A stretch of DNA of 64,000 nt from Pseudomonas khavaziana (GCF_019145205.1 NZ_JAHSTT010000013.1:88622-152621), one strand, 5' to 3'; positions 8,416 to 17,751 are shown, counted from the stretch's first letter. Translations and numbers: made by a program. Notes: generated from the sequence alone by a model not told the origin.

Positions 8416-9876
8416 ATGATCAAATCTTTACGTTCAGTGTTAGTCGCCGGTTTCCTCTTGCCACTGGCCTTCTGTGCCACTGCTGCCCCTATTAATACCA
8501 CCCTGCCGCCCAGCGTTGCCCAGGCCCTGCAGAAAGCCAAGCTGCAAAACACCGCGCTGTCCCTGGTGATGCTGCCACTGAACGGCCCCGGCACACCCAC
8601 CGTCTTCAACGCCGATGTCTCAGTGAACCCGGCCTCTACCATGAAGCTGGTCACCACCTACGCGGCCCTGGAAATGCTCGGCCCCAACCACCAGTGGAAG
8701 ACCGAGTTCTACACCGACGGCACCCTCAGCGGCGGCGTGTTGCGCGGCAACCTGTACCTCAAGGGCGGTGGCGACCCCAAGCTGAACATGGAAAAACTCT
8801 GGCTGCTGATGCGCGACCTGCGCGCCAACGGCGTGCAGCAAGTCACTGGCGACCTGGTACTGGACCGCAACTTCTTCAACCAGCCGCAATTGCCTGAGTT
8901 CAACGACGACGGCAATGACGAAAACAAGCCGTTCCTGGTCAAGCCCGATGCCCTGCTGGTCAACCTCAAGGCCCTGCGCTTCGTGACCCGCAACGATTCG
9001 GGGCGGGTGATCGTGTCGGTTGAGCCGCCGATTGCCAGCATTCGTATAGATAACCAAGTGAAGGTCACCAACGCCAAGCAGTGCACCGGTGATGTGCGCT
9101 ACAGCCCCGTGACTGCCGCCGACGGCAGTGTGACCGTGACTGTCAGCGGCCAACTGGCCGATGGCTGCAGCTCGCAGACTTACCTGTCGCTGCTTGACCA
9201 CGCCACTTACACCGCCGGTGCCGTGCGTGCAATCTGGAAGGAATTGGGCGGCACCATCCAGGGCCGTGATATCCAGGCGCCGGTGCCCAAGGACGCCAAG
9301 GTGCTGGCCCGTGCGTTCTCACCGGACCTGGCGGAAATCATCCGCGACATCAACAAGTACAGCAACAACACCATGGCCCAGCAGTTGTTCCTGAGCCTGG
9401 GCGCGCAGTTTCGCAACGATGCCGATGGAGACGATGCCAAGGCCGCGCAACGCGTCGTGCGCCAGTGGCTGGCGAAGAAAGGCATCACCGCGCCGCACCT
9501 GGTGATGGAAAACGGCTCTGGCCTGTCCCGCGCCGAACGGGTCAGCGCCCGCGAAATGGCGGCCATGCTGCAAGCGGCCTGGAGAAGCCCCTATGCGGCG
9601 GAGTACATCAGCTCGATGCCAATCGCCGGCACCGACGGCACGATGCGCAGACGCCTGAAGACCACCGCCATGCGCGGCGAAGCCCATGTGAAGACCGGCA
9701 CATTGAATACCGTGCGTGCCATTGCCGGGTACAGCCGCGACAACAACGGCAATACCTGGGCGGTGGTGGCGATCCTCAATGACAACAAACCGTGGGGCGC
9801 CTCGTCGGTGCTGGACCAGGTGCTGCTGGACCTGTATCGCCAGCCGAAGGCCGTTGCCGCCGCGCCGGTTCTCTAA
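8416..9876 (+). CDS. dacB: D-alanyl-D-alanine carboxypeptidase/endopeptidase (PBP4, DacB)
   Basis: A 486-residue periplasmic class-C low-molecular-mass penicillin-binding protein (peptidase S13) that trims or hydrolyses peptidoglycan cross-links. A signal peptide of about 24 residues ends in ATAA. The three active-site motifs are intact: S74-T-M-K77, S316-N-N318 (in YSNNTMAQ), and K426-T-G428. The large insertion between the first two motifs is typical of PBP4. It stands alone between divergent yggL and the convergent diguanylate cyclase, with a REPIN just past the stop. No frameshift is seen. Confidence 0.95.
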   Translation: MIKSLRSVLVAGFLLPLAFCATAAPINTTLPPSVAQALQKAKLQNTALSLVMLPLNGPGTPTVFNADVSVNPASTMKLVTTYAALEMLGPNHQWKTEFYTDGTLSGGVLRGNLYLKGGGDPKLNMEKLWLLMRDLRANGVQQVTGDLVLDRNFFNQPQLPEFNDDGNDENKPFLVKPDALLVNLKALRFVTRNDSGRVIVSVEPPIASIRIDNQVKVTNAKQCTGDVRYSPVTAADGSVTVTVSGQLADGCSSQTYLSLLDHATYTAGAVRAIWKELGGTIQGRDIQAPVPKDAKVLARAFSPDLAEIIRDINKYSNNTMAQQLFLSLGAQFRNDADGDDAKAAQRVVRQWLAKKGITAPHLVMENGSGLSRAERVSAREMAAMLQAAWRSPYAAEYISSMPIAGTDGTMRRRLKTTAMRGEAHVKTGTLNTVRAIAGYSRDNNGNTWAVVAILNDNKPWGASSVLDQVLLDLYRQPKAVAAAPVL

Positions 9877-9891
9877 AGCATCACACTACCC

Positions 9892-9990
9892 TGTAGGAGC
9901 GAGCTTGCTCGCGAAAAACCTCAGCGATAACGCGTGTCTCCTGAATAAACGCGGCGCCGATGTTTTTTCGCGAGCAATCTCGCTCCTACA
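9892..9990. repeat. REPIN, TGTAGGAGCGAGCTTGCTCGCGA family
   Basis: Arms of the 4876 type around a spacer with GCGATAACGCG. The right arm differs by one base (GAGCAATCTCGC). Its last bases provide the TAG stop codon of the convergent diguanylate cyclase gene. Confidence 0.92.
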
Positions 9991-12391
9991 AACCGTCTGG
10001 CATTAGGGCTTGCCCACTTCCACACGCCTCGACCCTGTCCCTGCCCGCCTGCTTGGCCACGTACACCGCCGAATCAGCGCGCAGCAGCAATCCGTCGATA
10101 TCTTCATCAATCCGCCAGCTGGCCACGCCAAAGCTGGCGGTGACGATGCCCACCTGTTCCATCGACGTGTCGCGCAACGACTGCCACAACTGAGTCGCCA
10201 GGCTATAGGCCTGGGTGCCATCAGTATTGGGGCACAGCACCGCGAACTCTTCCCCACCCAGCCGGCAAAACACGTCGGTGCGGCGTACGCGTTGGCCTAT
10301 GCGCTTGCACAACTCCTGCAGCACTGCGTCGCCCACCCCGTGCCCGTGCTGATCATTGATGCGCTTGAAGTGATCGATATCAAGCATGATCAGCGACAAC
10401 GCACCGCAGTTGCGATTAAGCCGAAGCACCTCGCCCTTGAGACGATCCTGGAAGTAGCGACGGTTATAGATCCCCGTCAGGGAATCGGTGATCGACAGCG
10501 CACGCAGTTCTTCCTCGACCCGTTTAAGGTCGGAGATATCCGATACATAACCGTGCCAAAGCGTTCCACCTCCCGGTAACTCCTCAGGCGTAGCCTCGCC
10601 GCGAATCCAGCGCAAGCCGCGCTGGGGTAATTGCACACGGTACTCTTCGCGCCAATGGCTCAGCTGCAGCGCCGACAAGCGTATCGAGGCGCGCACGCGC
10701 TCGGCGTCCAGAGGATGAATGCGCTCGAATACCTTGCCCGCATCCTGCTGCAACACACTCAGTTCAATTTCATAGATATCGCGCATGCCTTCGCTGGCAT
10801 AGATAAAGCGCCAATTATCCTGGGGCTCATGGGTGAACTGGAAGATCCCGCCCGGCACATGCGCACTGAGTTTCTTCAGCAGGCGGTCACGGGCGGCCAA
10901 GGCCTCATAGGCGCGCTTTTGTTGGGTGACGTCCAGGTAAATCGCCAGGTACCCGACCCACAAGCCATAGTCATCCAAGAGCACGGTCGCGAGCATGTTG
11001 ACTGTCAACTGGCTGCCGTCCTTGCGTACCAGCGTCCACTCGCGGGCTTCATGCTGGCTGTCCGGGCTTTCCACCAGCATCGCCTGGCTCGGCGGAATAC
11101 GCTTGCCTAGCGCCAGGCTTAAAAGCCCCGCGCGCGCTTCGAGCTCCACGCCCACATGCAAGCTCTCCAGCGTCAGGTGGCCCAGCACCTCCTCAGCTTT
11201 CAAGCCCAGCATCTGTTCGGCGCCGGCATTGAAGGTATTGATCACACCGCGCAAGTCCGTGGCGATGATGGCCACTTGAGTCGCTGCATTGAGCACACTG
11301 CGCAATTGCCCATGGGCACCGCGCAACTCCTGCTCTCGGGCGCGTAACTGCACGGTGCGTTGCTCCACCAGCTTCAGGGCTCGCTGACGCTGGCTGACCA
11401 GCACGTAGAGCAACGCACTGAGCAAGGCGCTGAGCAACACGCCCATGGCCAGGATGGCGCGCATCGAGGAATGGTTGGACTTGTCGAATATTTCGCTCGC
11501 ACGCAGGCTCAGGGCATAGACATGATCCCCCAGGGCGAGACGGCGCGCTGCCCTTAAGTCGCTGTCGCCCACGGCATTGCTGGACTCATACAACACCCGT
11601 TGCTGAGTGTCGGAAGTGTCGACGATCTGCATCACCAGATTGTCGCGGTTCGACCGGGGCAAGCCATCGGCAACCAACTGGCGCATGCTGATCACCGCCA
11701 TGACAAAACCGTAGGGCTCGGTACCGGCAACTTTGCTCACGGGAGCCACCAGCAGTACACCTGCCGCATAAGCAGGCTCCACGCCCACTAATTGCATGGG
11801 TTGTGATACCGCCAACTTGCCGCTGTGTTGGGCGCGTTCCAGCACCGAGCGCCGCAGAGGCTGGGCCAGCAGGTCAAACCCCAACGGCGAGCCCAGCAAG
11901 CTTTGCGTCTGGCTGTAGAGCACCGGCACGTATTCATCGCGCTCGGCGGCGCGCGCCAACTCACCCACAGTGTTCAGTTCACGGATGCTGAAAGGGACGC
12001 CACGTTGGCGGGAAATGTCCTGTTCAAACAGGCTGCGTTGCTCGCGAAATATGCGCGGCGCCCAGGCATAGGCACGGGCATTCAACAACAGCGGTTGGGC
12101 GAAACCGTCGAACTCGGCACGGGACACGTCGCCGGAGTTGACGAAAAAACGCTGCAAGCTACCCAGGCGTTGTTCCTGGTCTTCAAAACGTTCTTGAATG
12201 CGGGTATAGCGTTCGTTGACCAGTAACTGGAACCGCTGGCGCACTTGTTGCTGATACAGGTCGGCAGCCGCCCATGCGACTATCAGCGTCAGCGCGCTGC
12301 CGGCCAATAACACCACCAACGCCACCAGCCAAGCCGATGCCTGCTCACTGATAAAACCAAGGATTTTCGGGCGGACGGCTTGCATCGGCAT
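9986..12391 (-). CDS. Membrane diguanylate cyclase with CHASE, PAS and GGDEF domains
   Basis: An about 801-residue inner-membrane signalling enzyme predicted to make cyclic-di-GMP. Order: transmembrane helix near residues 15-40, periplasmic CHASE-type sensor (about 75-300), second transmembrane helix (about 310-335), short coiled coil, two PAS/PAC units (about 355-480 and 495-625), and a C-terminal GGDEF domain (about 635-795). The active-site loop reads GGEEF and an intact RxxD inhibitory site (RRTD) lies five residues before it, so activity and product inhibition are both expected. There is no EAL domain. ATG 12391 is favoured (GTGAG 8 bases upstream); 12385 or GTG 12400 are possible. The stop codon lies in a REP sequence. 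Confidence 0.92.
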   Translation of the reverse strand: MPMQAVRPKILGFISEQASAWLVALVVLLAGSALTLIVAWAAADLYQQQVRQRFQLLVNERYTRIQERFEDQEQRLGSLQRFFVNSGDVSRAEFDGFAQPLLLNARAYAWAPRIFREQRSLFEQDISRQRGVPFSIRELNTVGELARAAERDEYVPVLYSQTQSLLGSPLGFDLLAQPLRRSVLERAQHSGKLAVSQPMQLVGVEPAYAAGVLLVAPVSKVAGTEPYGFVMAVISMRQLVADGLPRSNRDNLVMQIVDTSDTQQRVLYESSNAVGDSDLRAARRLALGDHVYALSLRASEIFDKSNHSSMRAILAMGVLLSALLSALLYVLVSQRQRALKLVEQRTVQLRAREQELRGAHGQLRSVLNAATQVAIIATDLRGVINTFNAGAEQMLGLKAEEVLGHLTLESLHVGVELEARAGLLSLALGKRIPPSQAMLVESPDSQHEAREWTLVRKDGSQLTVNMLATVLLDDYGLWVGYLAIYLDVTQQKRAYEALAARDRLLKKLSAHVPGGIFQFTHEPQDNWRFIYASEGMRDIYEIELSVLQQDAGKVFERIHPLDAERVRASIRLSALQLSHWREEYRVQLPQRGLRWIRGEATPEELPGGGTLWHGYVSDISDLKRVEEELRALSITDSLTGIYNRRYFQDRLKGEVLRLNRNCGALSLIMLDIDHFKRINDQHGHGVGDAVLQELCKRIGQRVRRTDVFCRLGGEEFAVLCPNTDGTQAYSLATQLWQSLRDTSMEQVGIVTASFGVASWRIDEDIDGLLLRADSAVYVAKQAGRDRVEACGSGQALMPDGL

Positions 12392-12497
12392 AAGCAACAC
12401 TCACAACGCCAGCGTGCGGGGGTGTCACTTTGGCTAGGGCTTAAGTTATAGCCATCGGTCATGGGTTTGACCAGTGCAAAACCGTCAACGGGCTTAT

Positions 12498-12527
12498 TGT
12501 GGCGAGGGAGTTTGCTCCCTCGCCACA
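12498..12527. repeat. Short REP-like hairpin
   Basis: TGTGGCGAGGGAG, loop TTTG, CTCCCTCGCCACA: a perfect 13-base-pair stem, a third REP-like sequence type next to the REPIN at 12537. Confidence 0.8.
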
Positions 12528-12536
12528 GAAGCTTAC

Positions 12537-12636
12537 TGTAGGAGCGAGCTTGCTCGCGAAAAACTCACAGGCACCGCGTTCATCCAGGATATCCGCGTTA
12601 TCGTTGACGATCTTCGCGAGCAAGCTCGCTCCTACA
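12537..12636. repeat. REPIN, TGTAGGAGCGAGCTTGCTCGCGA family
   Basis: Complete inverted arms with a spacer containing CGCGTTATCGTTGACGATC. It lies just downstream of the rlmKL stop. Confidence 0.92.
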
Positions 12637-12644
12637 GGGAAAAA

Positions 12645-14909
12645 TCAGCGTGCGGTGATTTTCCAGGCCCGGTGGATCTTCGCATTGCGCGCAAAATCCG
12701 GGTCGATAGTCTTGTCGCTGATCTCCTCGACCGCATAGCGTTCACTGAGGTTGTCTTCGAGCTGGAACTTGCGGAAGTTGTTGGAGAAGTACAACACGCC
12801 ACCCGGTGCCAGGCGGGCCATGGCCAGGTCGAGCAACTGCACGTGGTCGCGCTGCACGTCGAAGATGCCCTCCATGCGCTTGGAGTTGGAGAAGGTTGGC
12901 GGGTCGATGAAAATCATATCGAACTCATCACGGCTGGCTTCCAGCCAGGCCATCACGTCACCCTGCTCCAGGCGGTTTTTGTCGGAGAAACCGTTAAGCG
13001 AGAAGTTGCGACGCGCCCAGTCCAGGTAAGTCTTGGACAGGTCGACGCTGGTGGTGCTGCGCGCACCGCCCTTGGCGGCGTGCACACTGGCGGTGGCGGT
13101 GTAGCAATACAGGTTGAGGAAGCGCTTGCCCGCCGCTTCCTTCTGGATACGCATGCGCATCGGGCGGTGGTCGAGGAACAGGCCGGTGTCCAGGTAGTCG
13201 GTGAGGTTGACCAGCAACTTCACGCCGCCTTCGCTGACTTCGGTGAATTTGCCCTGGGCGCTCTGGCGCTCGTATTGCTTGGTACCGCTCTGGCGCTCAC
13301 GACGCTTGACCACCACGCGGCTCTTGTCGACGTTAAGGGCCTGGGGAATCGCTGCCAGGGCATCGAACATGCGGGCCGAGGCTTTTTCCGGGTCGATGGA
13401 TTTCGGCGCGGCGTATTCCTGCACATGCACCCAATCGTGGTACAGGTCGATGGCCATGGAGTATTCAGGCATGTCAGCGTCATACACACGGTAGCAATCC
13501 ACGCCTTCACGCTTGGCCCATTTGCCCAACAGCTTGAGGTTCTTTTGCAGGCGGTTGGCAAACATCTGCCCGCCTTCGCTCAAGCGTGCCTGTTCCACCA
13601 CGGGTGCCGGGGCCGGCTTGATCGGGTTGCCGTTCTTGTTGTACTGGCGCTCGACCGGCTCGGTAGGGGCCTGGTCGTAGGCCGCTTGCTCACGCTCGGC
13701 CTGACGCTGTTCCGGAGTGCGACGCTCGCCAGTGACGAACTGATCCGGATTGACCTTGATCAGCAGCAATTTGCACGGCAATGCACCGTTCCAGAACGAA
13801 TACTGCTTGTGACTGCGGATGCCCATACGCTTGCCCAGGTCCGGCGCGCCGGTGAACACCGCCGCTTCCCAGCCCATGCACGCCTGGCGCAGGCGCTCGC
13901 CGAGGTTCTGGTAGAGGTACAACAGGCTGGCTTCGTCACCCAGACGCTCGCCGTAGGGCGGGTTGCAGATCACCAGGCCTTTCTGGTTCTGGTCCGGGCG
14001 CGGCTCGAAGGTGCCGACTTCGCCCTGATACACCTTGATCCAATGGCTCAGGCCAGCGCGCTCGATGTTGTTGCGTGCCGGCTGGATCAGGCGTGGGTCA
14101 GCTTCGTAGCCGCGTACCCACAACGGCGGTTTGTTCATGCCGATGGCCGCGCGCTCGGCGGCCTCGCTGTGCAGCTTCTTCCACAGCGCCGGGACGTGGC
14201 CCAACCAGGTGGTGAAGCCCCACAGTTCGCGGTTGAGGTTGGGGGCCATGTCGGCGGCAATCATCGCGCCTTCGACCAGGAAGGTGCCGACGCCGCACAT
14301 CGGGTCAGTCAACGCGCCGCCTTCGGCAGCGATGCGTGGCCAGCCGGCGCGGATCAAAATCGCCGCAGCCAGGTTCTCCTTCAACGGTGCCGCGCCCTGC
14401 TGCAGGCGGTAGCCGCGCTGGTGCAGGCTGTGGCCGGACAGGTCCAGGGACAGGATCGCTTCGCCACGGTCCAGGCGCAGATGGATGCGCAGGTCGGGGT
14501 TGATCTTGTCGATGGACGGACGTTCGCCGGTAGGGGTGCGCAGCTTGTCGACGATTGCATCCTTGACCTTCAGCGCGCCGAAGTGGGTGTTGTCGATGCC
14601 CGAGCCATGACCGCTGAACTCCACCGCCAGGCTGCCATCGGGCACCATGTGGTCGGCCCATTCGATATCCAGCACGCCATGATAGAGGTCCTCGGCATCC
14701 TTCATCGGGAAGCGCTTGAGTACCAGCAGCACACGGTTGGCCAGGCGCGACCACAGGCACAGGCGGTACGCGGTTTCCATGTCGGCCATGCCGCGCACAG
14801 CCGAGGTGTGCTCGCGGGCTTCCTCAAGGCCAAGCCCGACGGCTTCCTCGATCAGCAGGCCTTCGAGGCCTTTGGGGCAAGTGAGGAAGAGTTCAAAACG
14901 GTCCGACAT
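12645..14909 (-). CDS. rlmL: Bifunctional 23S rRNA methyltransferase RlmKL (m2G2445 / m7G2069)
   Basis: A 754-residue fused methyltransferase that modifies two guanines of 23S rRNA. The N-terminal part has a THUMP domain (about 1-160) and an RlmL methylase domain with the NPPYGERLG motif. The C-terminal RlmK half holds the SAM-binding region LNLYCYTATASVHAAKGGA and the FIDPPTFSNSKRMEG motif. ATG 14909 (MSDRFELFLTCPKGLE) fits the family N-terminus; an upstream in-frame extension to 14975 has no support. It is divergent from rmf, another ribosome-related gene. Confidence 0.95.
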   Translation of the reverse strand: MSDRFELFLTCPKGLEGLLIEEAVGLGLEEAREHTSAVRGMADMETAYRLCLWSRLANRVLLVLKRFPMKDAEDLYHGVLDIEWADHMVPDGSLAVEFSGHGSGIDNTHFGALKVKDAIVDKLRTPTGERPSIDKINPDLRIHLRLDRGEAILSLDLSGHSLHQRGYRLQQGAAPLKENLAAAILIRAGWPRIAAEGGALTDPMCGVGTFLVEGAMIAADMAPNLNRELWGFTTWLGHVPALWKKLHSEAAERAAIGMNKPPLWVRGYEADPRLIQPARNNIERAGLSHWIKVYQGEVGTFEPRPDQNQKGLVICNPPYGERLGDEASLLYLYQNLGERLRQACMGWEAAVFTGAPDLGKRMGIRSHKQYSFWNGALPCKLLLIKVNPDQFVTGERRTPEQRQAEREQAAYDQAPTEPVERQYNKNGNPIKPAPAPVVEQARLSEGGQMFANRLQKNLKLLGKWAKREGVDCYRVYDADMPEYSMAIDLYHDWVHVQEYAAPKSIDPEKASARMFDALAAIPQALNVDKSRVVVKRRERQSGTKQYERQSAQGKFTEVSEGGVKLLVNLTDYLDTGLFLDHRPMRMRIQKEAAGKRFLNLYCYTATASVHAAKGGARSTTSVDLSKTYLDWARRNFSLNGFSDKNRLEQGDVMAWLEASRDEFDMIFIDPPTFSNSKRMEGIFDVQRDHVQLLDLAMARLAPGGVLYFSNNFRKFQLEDNLSERYAVEEISDKTIDPDFARNAKIHRAWKITAR

Positions 14910-15452
14910 GGGGCATTCCAGGCTTTTCAGCAATAAATGAACGGGCGACGCATCGCCGGCTCGGTTTTCAATCAAGCACTTTTCTTGAAGAGTGCTCGCG
15001 TGGCACGAATGTGCCGTTCCACCCCGTCTGACGGGCCCTCGGGCCTTTGTTGACGGGGCAGAGAGAACTTTTTAGCGATTACATCCGCAACAAAAAGAAA
15101 TAATCTGACCCTTCGTCGAATAATAACCGACTGCAACAGGCGGAAATTCTCACTAAAGGATTAAACCCTTTCTCTTTGCAGGGCACATCATAGCTGGCTT
15201 TGCCCAATAAAAGGGACGAAAAGCCATCCCAGCTTATGGCTATAGCATCGTTATCGTTACGTGCTTATGACAAAACGATCATTGAATCCATGTGACCTAT
15301 TGGTTAGAACTCAACACAGGTTGGCGCCGTCACGACGCCGACACATCGGCTCGCCACGCCGGCAGCGAGCCCACCAACGGCAGAAAAACTCTGCCCGGCC
15401 TTGGACAAGGCCGAAGGATATCTAGACAGTCAACAAGTGAGGGAAACACCCT
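14910..15452 (+). promoter_or_regulatory. Long rmf upstream region with several hairpins
   Basis: This 543-base gap holds no convincing gene. Stem-loops are visible at 14975-14996 (AGCACT against AGTGCT), 15002-15014 (GGCAC-GAAT-GTGCC) and about 15023-15058 (CCCCGTC against GACGGGG). A more AT-rich stretch from about 15060 to 15310 is the likely rmf promoter zone. A GGA-loop hairpin lies close to the rmf start. No promoter can be assigned with confidence. Confidence 0.5.
15397..15412 (+). promoter_or_regulatory. Candidate RsmA/CsrA hairpin in the rmf leader
   Basis: GGCCTTGGACAAGGCC folds into a perfect 6-base-pair stem with GGA exposed in the loop, the presentation RsmA/CsrA prefers. More GGA motifs follow at AAGGATA (15414-15420) and in the rmf ribosome-binding site GAGGGA. 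Binding is an inference. Confidence 0.4.
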
Positions 15453-15668
15453 ATGAGAAGACTTAAGCGTGATCCGTTGGAAAGAGCATTTTTACGCGGA
15501 TATCAATATGGTGTTCATGGAAAATCCCGTGAGCTTTGCCCATTTACTCTACCGTCGGTACGCCAAGCCTGGATCAACGGCTGGCGAGAAGGACGCGGCG
15601 ACAACTGGGACGGTATGACTGGCACTGCGGGCATCCACAGACTCAACGAACTTCACGCCGTCGGCTAA
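15453..15668 (+). CDS. rmf: Ribosome modulation factor
   Basis: A 71-residue basic protein that dimerises 70S ribosomes into inactive 100S particles in stationary phase. It matches RMF throughout: MRRLKRDPLERAFLRGYQ, the GVHGKSRELCPF centre and QAWINGWREGRGDNWDG. ATG 15453 is preceded by GAGGGAAACACCCT. It has its own terminator at 15756-15780 and a long leader, so it is probably monocistronic. Confidence 0.97.
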   Translation: MRRLKRDPLERAFLRGYQYGVHGKSRELCPFTLPSVRQAWINGWREGRGDNWDGMTGTAGIHRLNELHAVG

Positions 15669-15755
15669 TCAGGGCATTAAATTCCGACACACCACCTCTG
15701 AATATGTAATGACTTAACCACGCGCGCCCCATCCGGGCGGCGGGCTTCGGCCCAG

Positions 15756-15780
15756 GGGCTCCTTTATGGAGCCCTTTTTA
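15756..15780 (+). terminator. rmf terminator
   Basis: GGGCTCC, loop TTTAT, GGAGCCC followed by TTTTTA: a strong intrinsic terminator about 90 bases after the rmf stop. It also lies just past the convergent pyrD stop. Confidence 0.85.
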
Positions 15781-15804
15781 TTACCTGCCGGTTAGCCGTC
15801 AGCG

Positions 15805-16824
15805 TCAGCGTAAGGCCGCGATGGCATCCACCGACTGACGAATCAGCGCCGGCCCCTTGTAGATAAAGCCTGAGTACAGCTGCACCAGGCTCGCGCCAGC
15901 CGCGATCTTCTCGGCTGCATGCTTGCCTTCGGTAATACCGCCCACTGCGATGATCGGCAAACGCCCGGCCAACTCGGCCGCCAGCACCTTGACTATATGG
16001 GTGCTCTTGTCCCGTACCGGCGCACCCGACAGGCCGCCCGCCTCGTCGCCATGGGCCAGGCCTTCGACGCCCACGCGGCTGAGGGTGGTATTGGTCGCAA
16101 TCACTGCGTCCATCCCCGACTCCACCAGGGCCTGGGCGACCAGCACGGTTTCTTCATCGCTCATATCCGGGGCAATCTTGATTGCCAATGGCACACGCTT
16201 GCCGTGGCGCACGGCCAGATCTTCCTGGCGTTGGCGCAAGGCTTCGAGCAATTGCTTGAGGGAGTCACCAAATTGCAGGCTACGCAGGCCCGGGGTATTG
16301 GGCGAACTGACGTTGACGGTGACATAGCTGGCGTGGGCGTAGACCTTGTCCAGGCAGATCAGGTAGTCATCCACCGCACGCTCAACCGGCGTATCGAAGT
16401 TCTTGCCGATGTTGATACCCAGGATACCTGTGTACTTCGCCGCCTGGACCCGCGCCAGCAGATGGTCGACGCCCAGGTTGTTGAAACCCATGCGATTGAT
16501 GATCGCCTCGGCTTCCGGCAAGCGAAAAATGCGGGGCTTGGGGTTGCCCGGTTGCGGCCGCGGAGTCACGGTGCCGATTTCGACAAAGCCGAACCCAAGC
16601 TGCGCGAACCCATCGATGGCTGCGCCGTTCTTGTCCAGGCCGGCTGCCAGGCCGACCGGGTTGGGGAAATCCAGCCCCATCACCGACACCGGCATTTTCG
16701 CCGGAGCCTTGCATACCAGGCCATTGAGTCCCAGGCGGCCACCGGCACCGATCAGGTCCAGGGACAGATCGTGGGAGGTTTCCGGGGAAAGTTTGAACAA
16801 CAGCTGGCGGGCCAGGGTATACAT
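15805..16824 (-). CDS. pyrD: Dihydroorotate dehydrogenase (quinone), class 2
   Basis: A 339-residue membrane-associated flavoenzyme oxidising dihydroorotate to orotate with quinone in pyrimidine synthesis. The N-terminal amphipathic helix MYTLARQLLFKLSPETSHDL is typical of class 2. The FMN/substrate region includes NPVGLAAGLDKNGAAIDG, NRMGFNNLG, NVSSPNTPGLR and IIAVGGITEGKHAAEKI. ATG 16824 is chosen from the family N-terminus; upstream codons to 16914 run into the next gene. Confidence 0.96.
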   Translation of the reverse strand: MYTLARQLLFKLSPETSHDLSLDLIGAGGRLGLNGLVCKAPAKMPVSVMGLDFPNPVGLAAGLDKNGAAIDGFAQLGFGFVEIGTVTPRPQPGNPKPRIFRLPEAEAIINRMGFNNLGVDHLLARVQAAKYTGILGINIGKNFDTPVERAVDDYLICLDKVYAHASYVTVNVSSPNTPGLRSLQFGDSLKQLLEALRQRQEDLAVRHGKRVPLAIKIAPDMSDEETVLVAQALVESGMDAVIATNTTLSRVGVEGLAHGDEAGGLSGAPVRDKSTHIVKVLAAELAGRLPIIAVGGITEGKHAAEKIAAGASLVQLYSGFIYKGPALIRQSVDAIAALR

Positions 16825-16910
16825 GGGCGGGCTAGACTCGGATGGCGGCAAAAGGTGGCGCCGATTATAGCCGGGGTGGCGGGCCGCATGCGAGGCGCGC
16901 CGCGCTGATC

Positions 16911-17372
16911 TCATCGGCGCTGCGAAACCAGCGCTTCATAACGCACCCAGATCCTTTCTGCGTACCGCAGGCGTAGTGCCTCACGCTGCGGGCCTGGCCC
17001 CGGCCCGACGTTGTAGGCACCCACCGCCGTCCAGTTATATCCGAAACGCTGGATAAACTCAGCCAGGATCGAGGCACCGACCTCCACTGACAGGCAAGGC
17101 TCGTTCAGCAGACGCTCTTCGGTAATGCCCTGCTTGAGTAAACGCGGCAGGTGGATGCTGTTGATCTGCATCAGGCCGATATCACGCGTGCCGTTGCGGT
17201 TGGTGTAGTTCATTGCCTGGGAGCGGTAACCCGACTCTACCGCAGCGATGGCCTGCAACAACTCAGGTTCCAGGTCGTATCGCCTGGCCATTTCGTCCCA
17301 GCAGTAGGCCAATGCCTGGTTGCTGCCCATCAGCAAGCCGAGCAGCAGGCCCCTGCTCCCCCCCTTAAGCAT
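16911..17372 (-). CDS. IagB/IpgF-type lytic transglycosylase
   Basis: A 153-residue exported SLT-fold lytic transglycosylase. A signal peptide of about 22 residues ends in ALA before YCWDEMARRY. The catalytic glutamate is in AIAAVESGYRSQ, followed by GTRDIGLMQINSIH and the AYNVGPG segment. Size and layout fit the specialised transglycosylases of type III secretion systems that open peptidoglycan. ATG 17372 overlaps the end of the winged-helix gene (ATGCTTAA), implying translational coupling. That pairing recalls the hilA-iagB order of Salmonella SPI-1. The link to type III secretion is inferred from this pair plus the SctQ-like gene upstream. Confidence 0.85.
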   Translation of the reverse strand: MLKGGSRGLLLGLLMGSNQALAYCWDEMARRYDLEPELLQAIAAVESGYRSQAMNYTNRNGTRDIGLMQINSIHLPRLLKQGITEERLLNEPCLSVEVGASILAEFIQRFGYNWTAVGAYNVGPGPGPQREALRLRYAERIWVRYEALVSQRR

Positions 17373-17751
17373 TGCTGGCCTGACCACAGAATGAACACAC
17401 GTGCATAACGTGCCTTGATGGGTCGCTCACCACCCGCACCGGGCAGGTAAAACGATACCCCTTGCCATAGATAGTCTTGATAAACCCTTTATCGGTTCCC
17501 AGGTGCTTGCGCAGGGAGTAAATGCACCGCGTCAGTGACTCATCGGCCACCTCGCCCCGGGACCAGGCCAGTTCCAACAAACGGTCCTTGGTCATCAACG
17601 TGCCACCGGAGGCCAGCAGCAGACGCAGAACCTGCCCCTCCTTGGGTGGCAACTGAATGTCCGCGTGCCCGCCCGTCAACCGGCCATCGCCATGCAAAGT
17701 CCAGCGAGCAAAGACCAGGGAAGTCGCAGATTCAGCATTCACGACGACCAT
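17365..17751 (-). CDS. HilA-like winged-helix regulator (OmpR/PhoB-type DNA-binding domain only)
   Basis: A 128-residue protein consisting almost only of an OmpR/PhoB-type winged helix. Conserved segments are LPPKEGQVLRLLLASGG, DRLLELAWSRGEVADESLTR, the recognition helix CIYSLRKHLG, and the wing FIKTIYGKGYRF. There is no receiver domain, and no HilA-type C-terminal extension, so it is either a minimal regulator or a truncated one. ATG 17751 has AGAGGTG upstream. It ends inside the start of the lytic transglycosylase gene. Confidence 0.82.
   Translation of the reverse strand: MVVVNAESATSLVFARWTLHGDGRLTGGHADIQLPPKEGQVLRLLLASGGTLMTKDRLLELAWSRGEVADESLTRCIYSLRKHLGTDKGFIKTIYGKGYRFTCPVRVVSDPSRHVMHVCSFCGQASNA

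Noticed and set aside
12498..12636. CRISPR-like array from repeated palindromes
   Set aside because: The repeats are inverted REP arms, not regularly spaced direct repeats, and no cas genes are present.
12474..14936. An 820-codon plus-strand open frame opposite rlmKL
   Set aside because: It is a mirror of the GC-rich rlmKL gene, has no recognisable domains, and begins in a REPIN. RlmKL has clear catalytic motifs.
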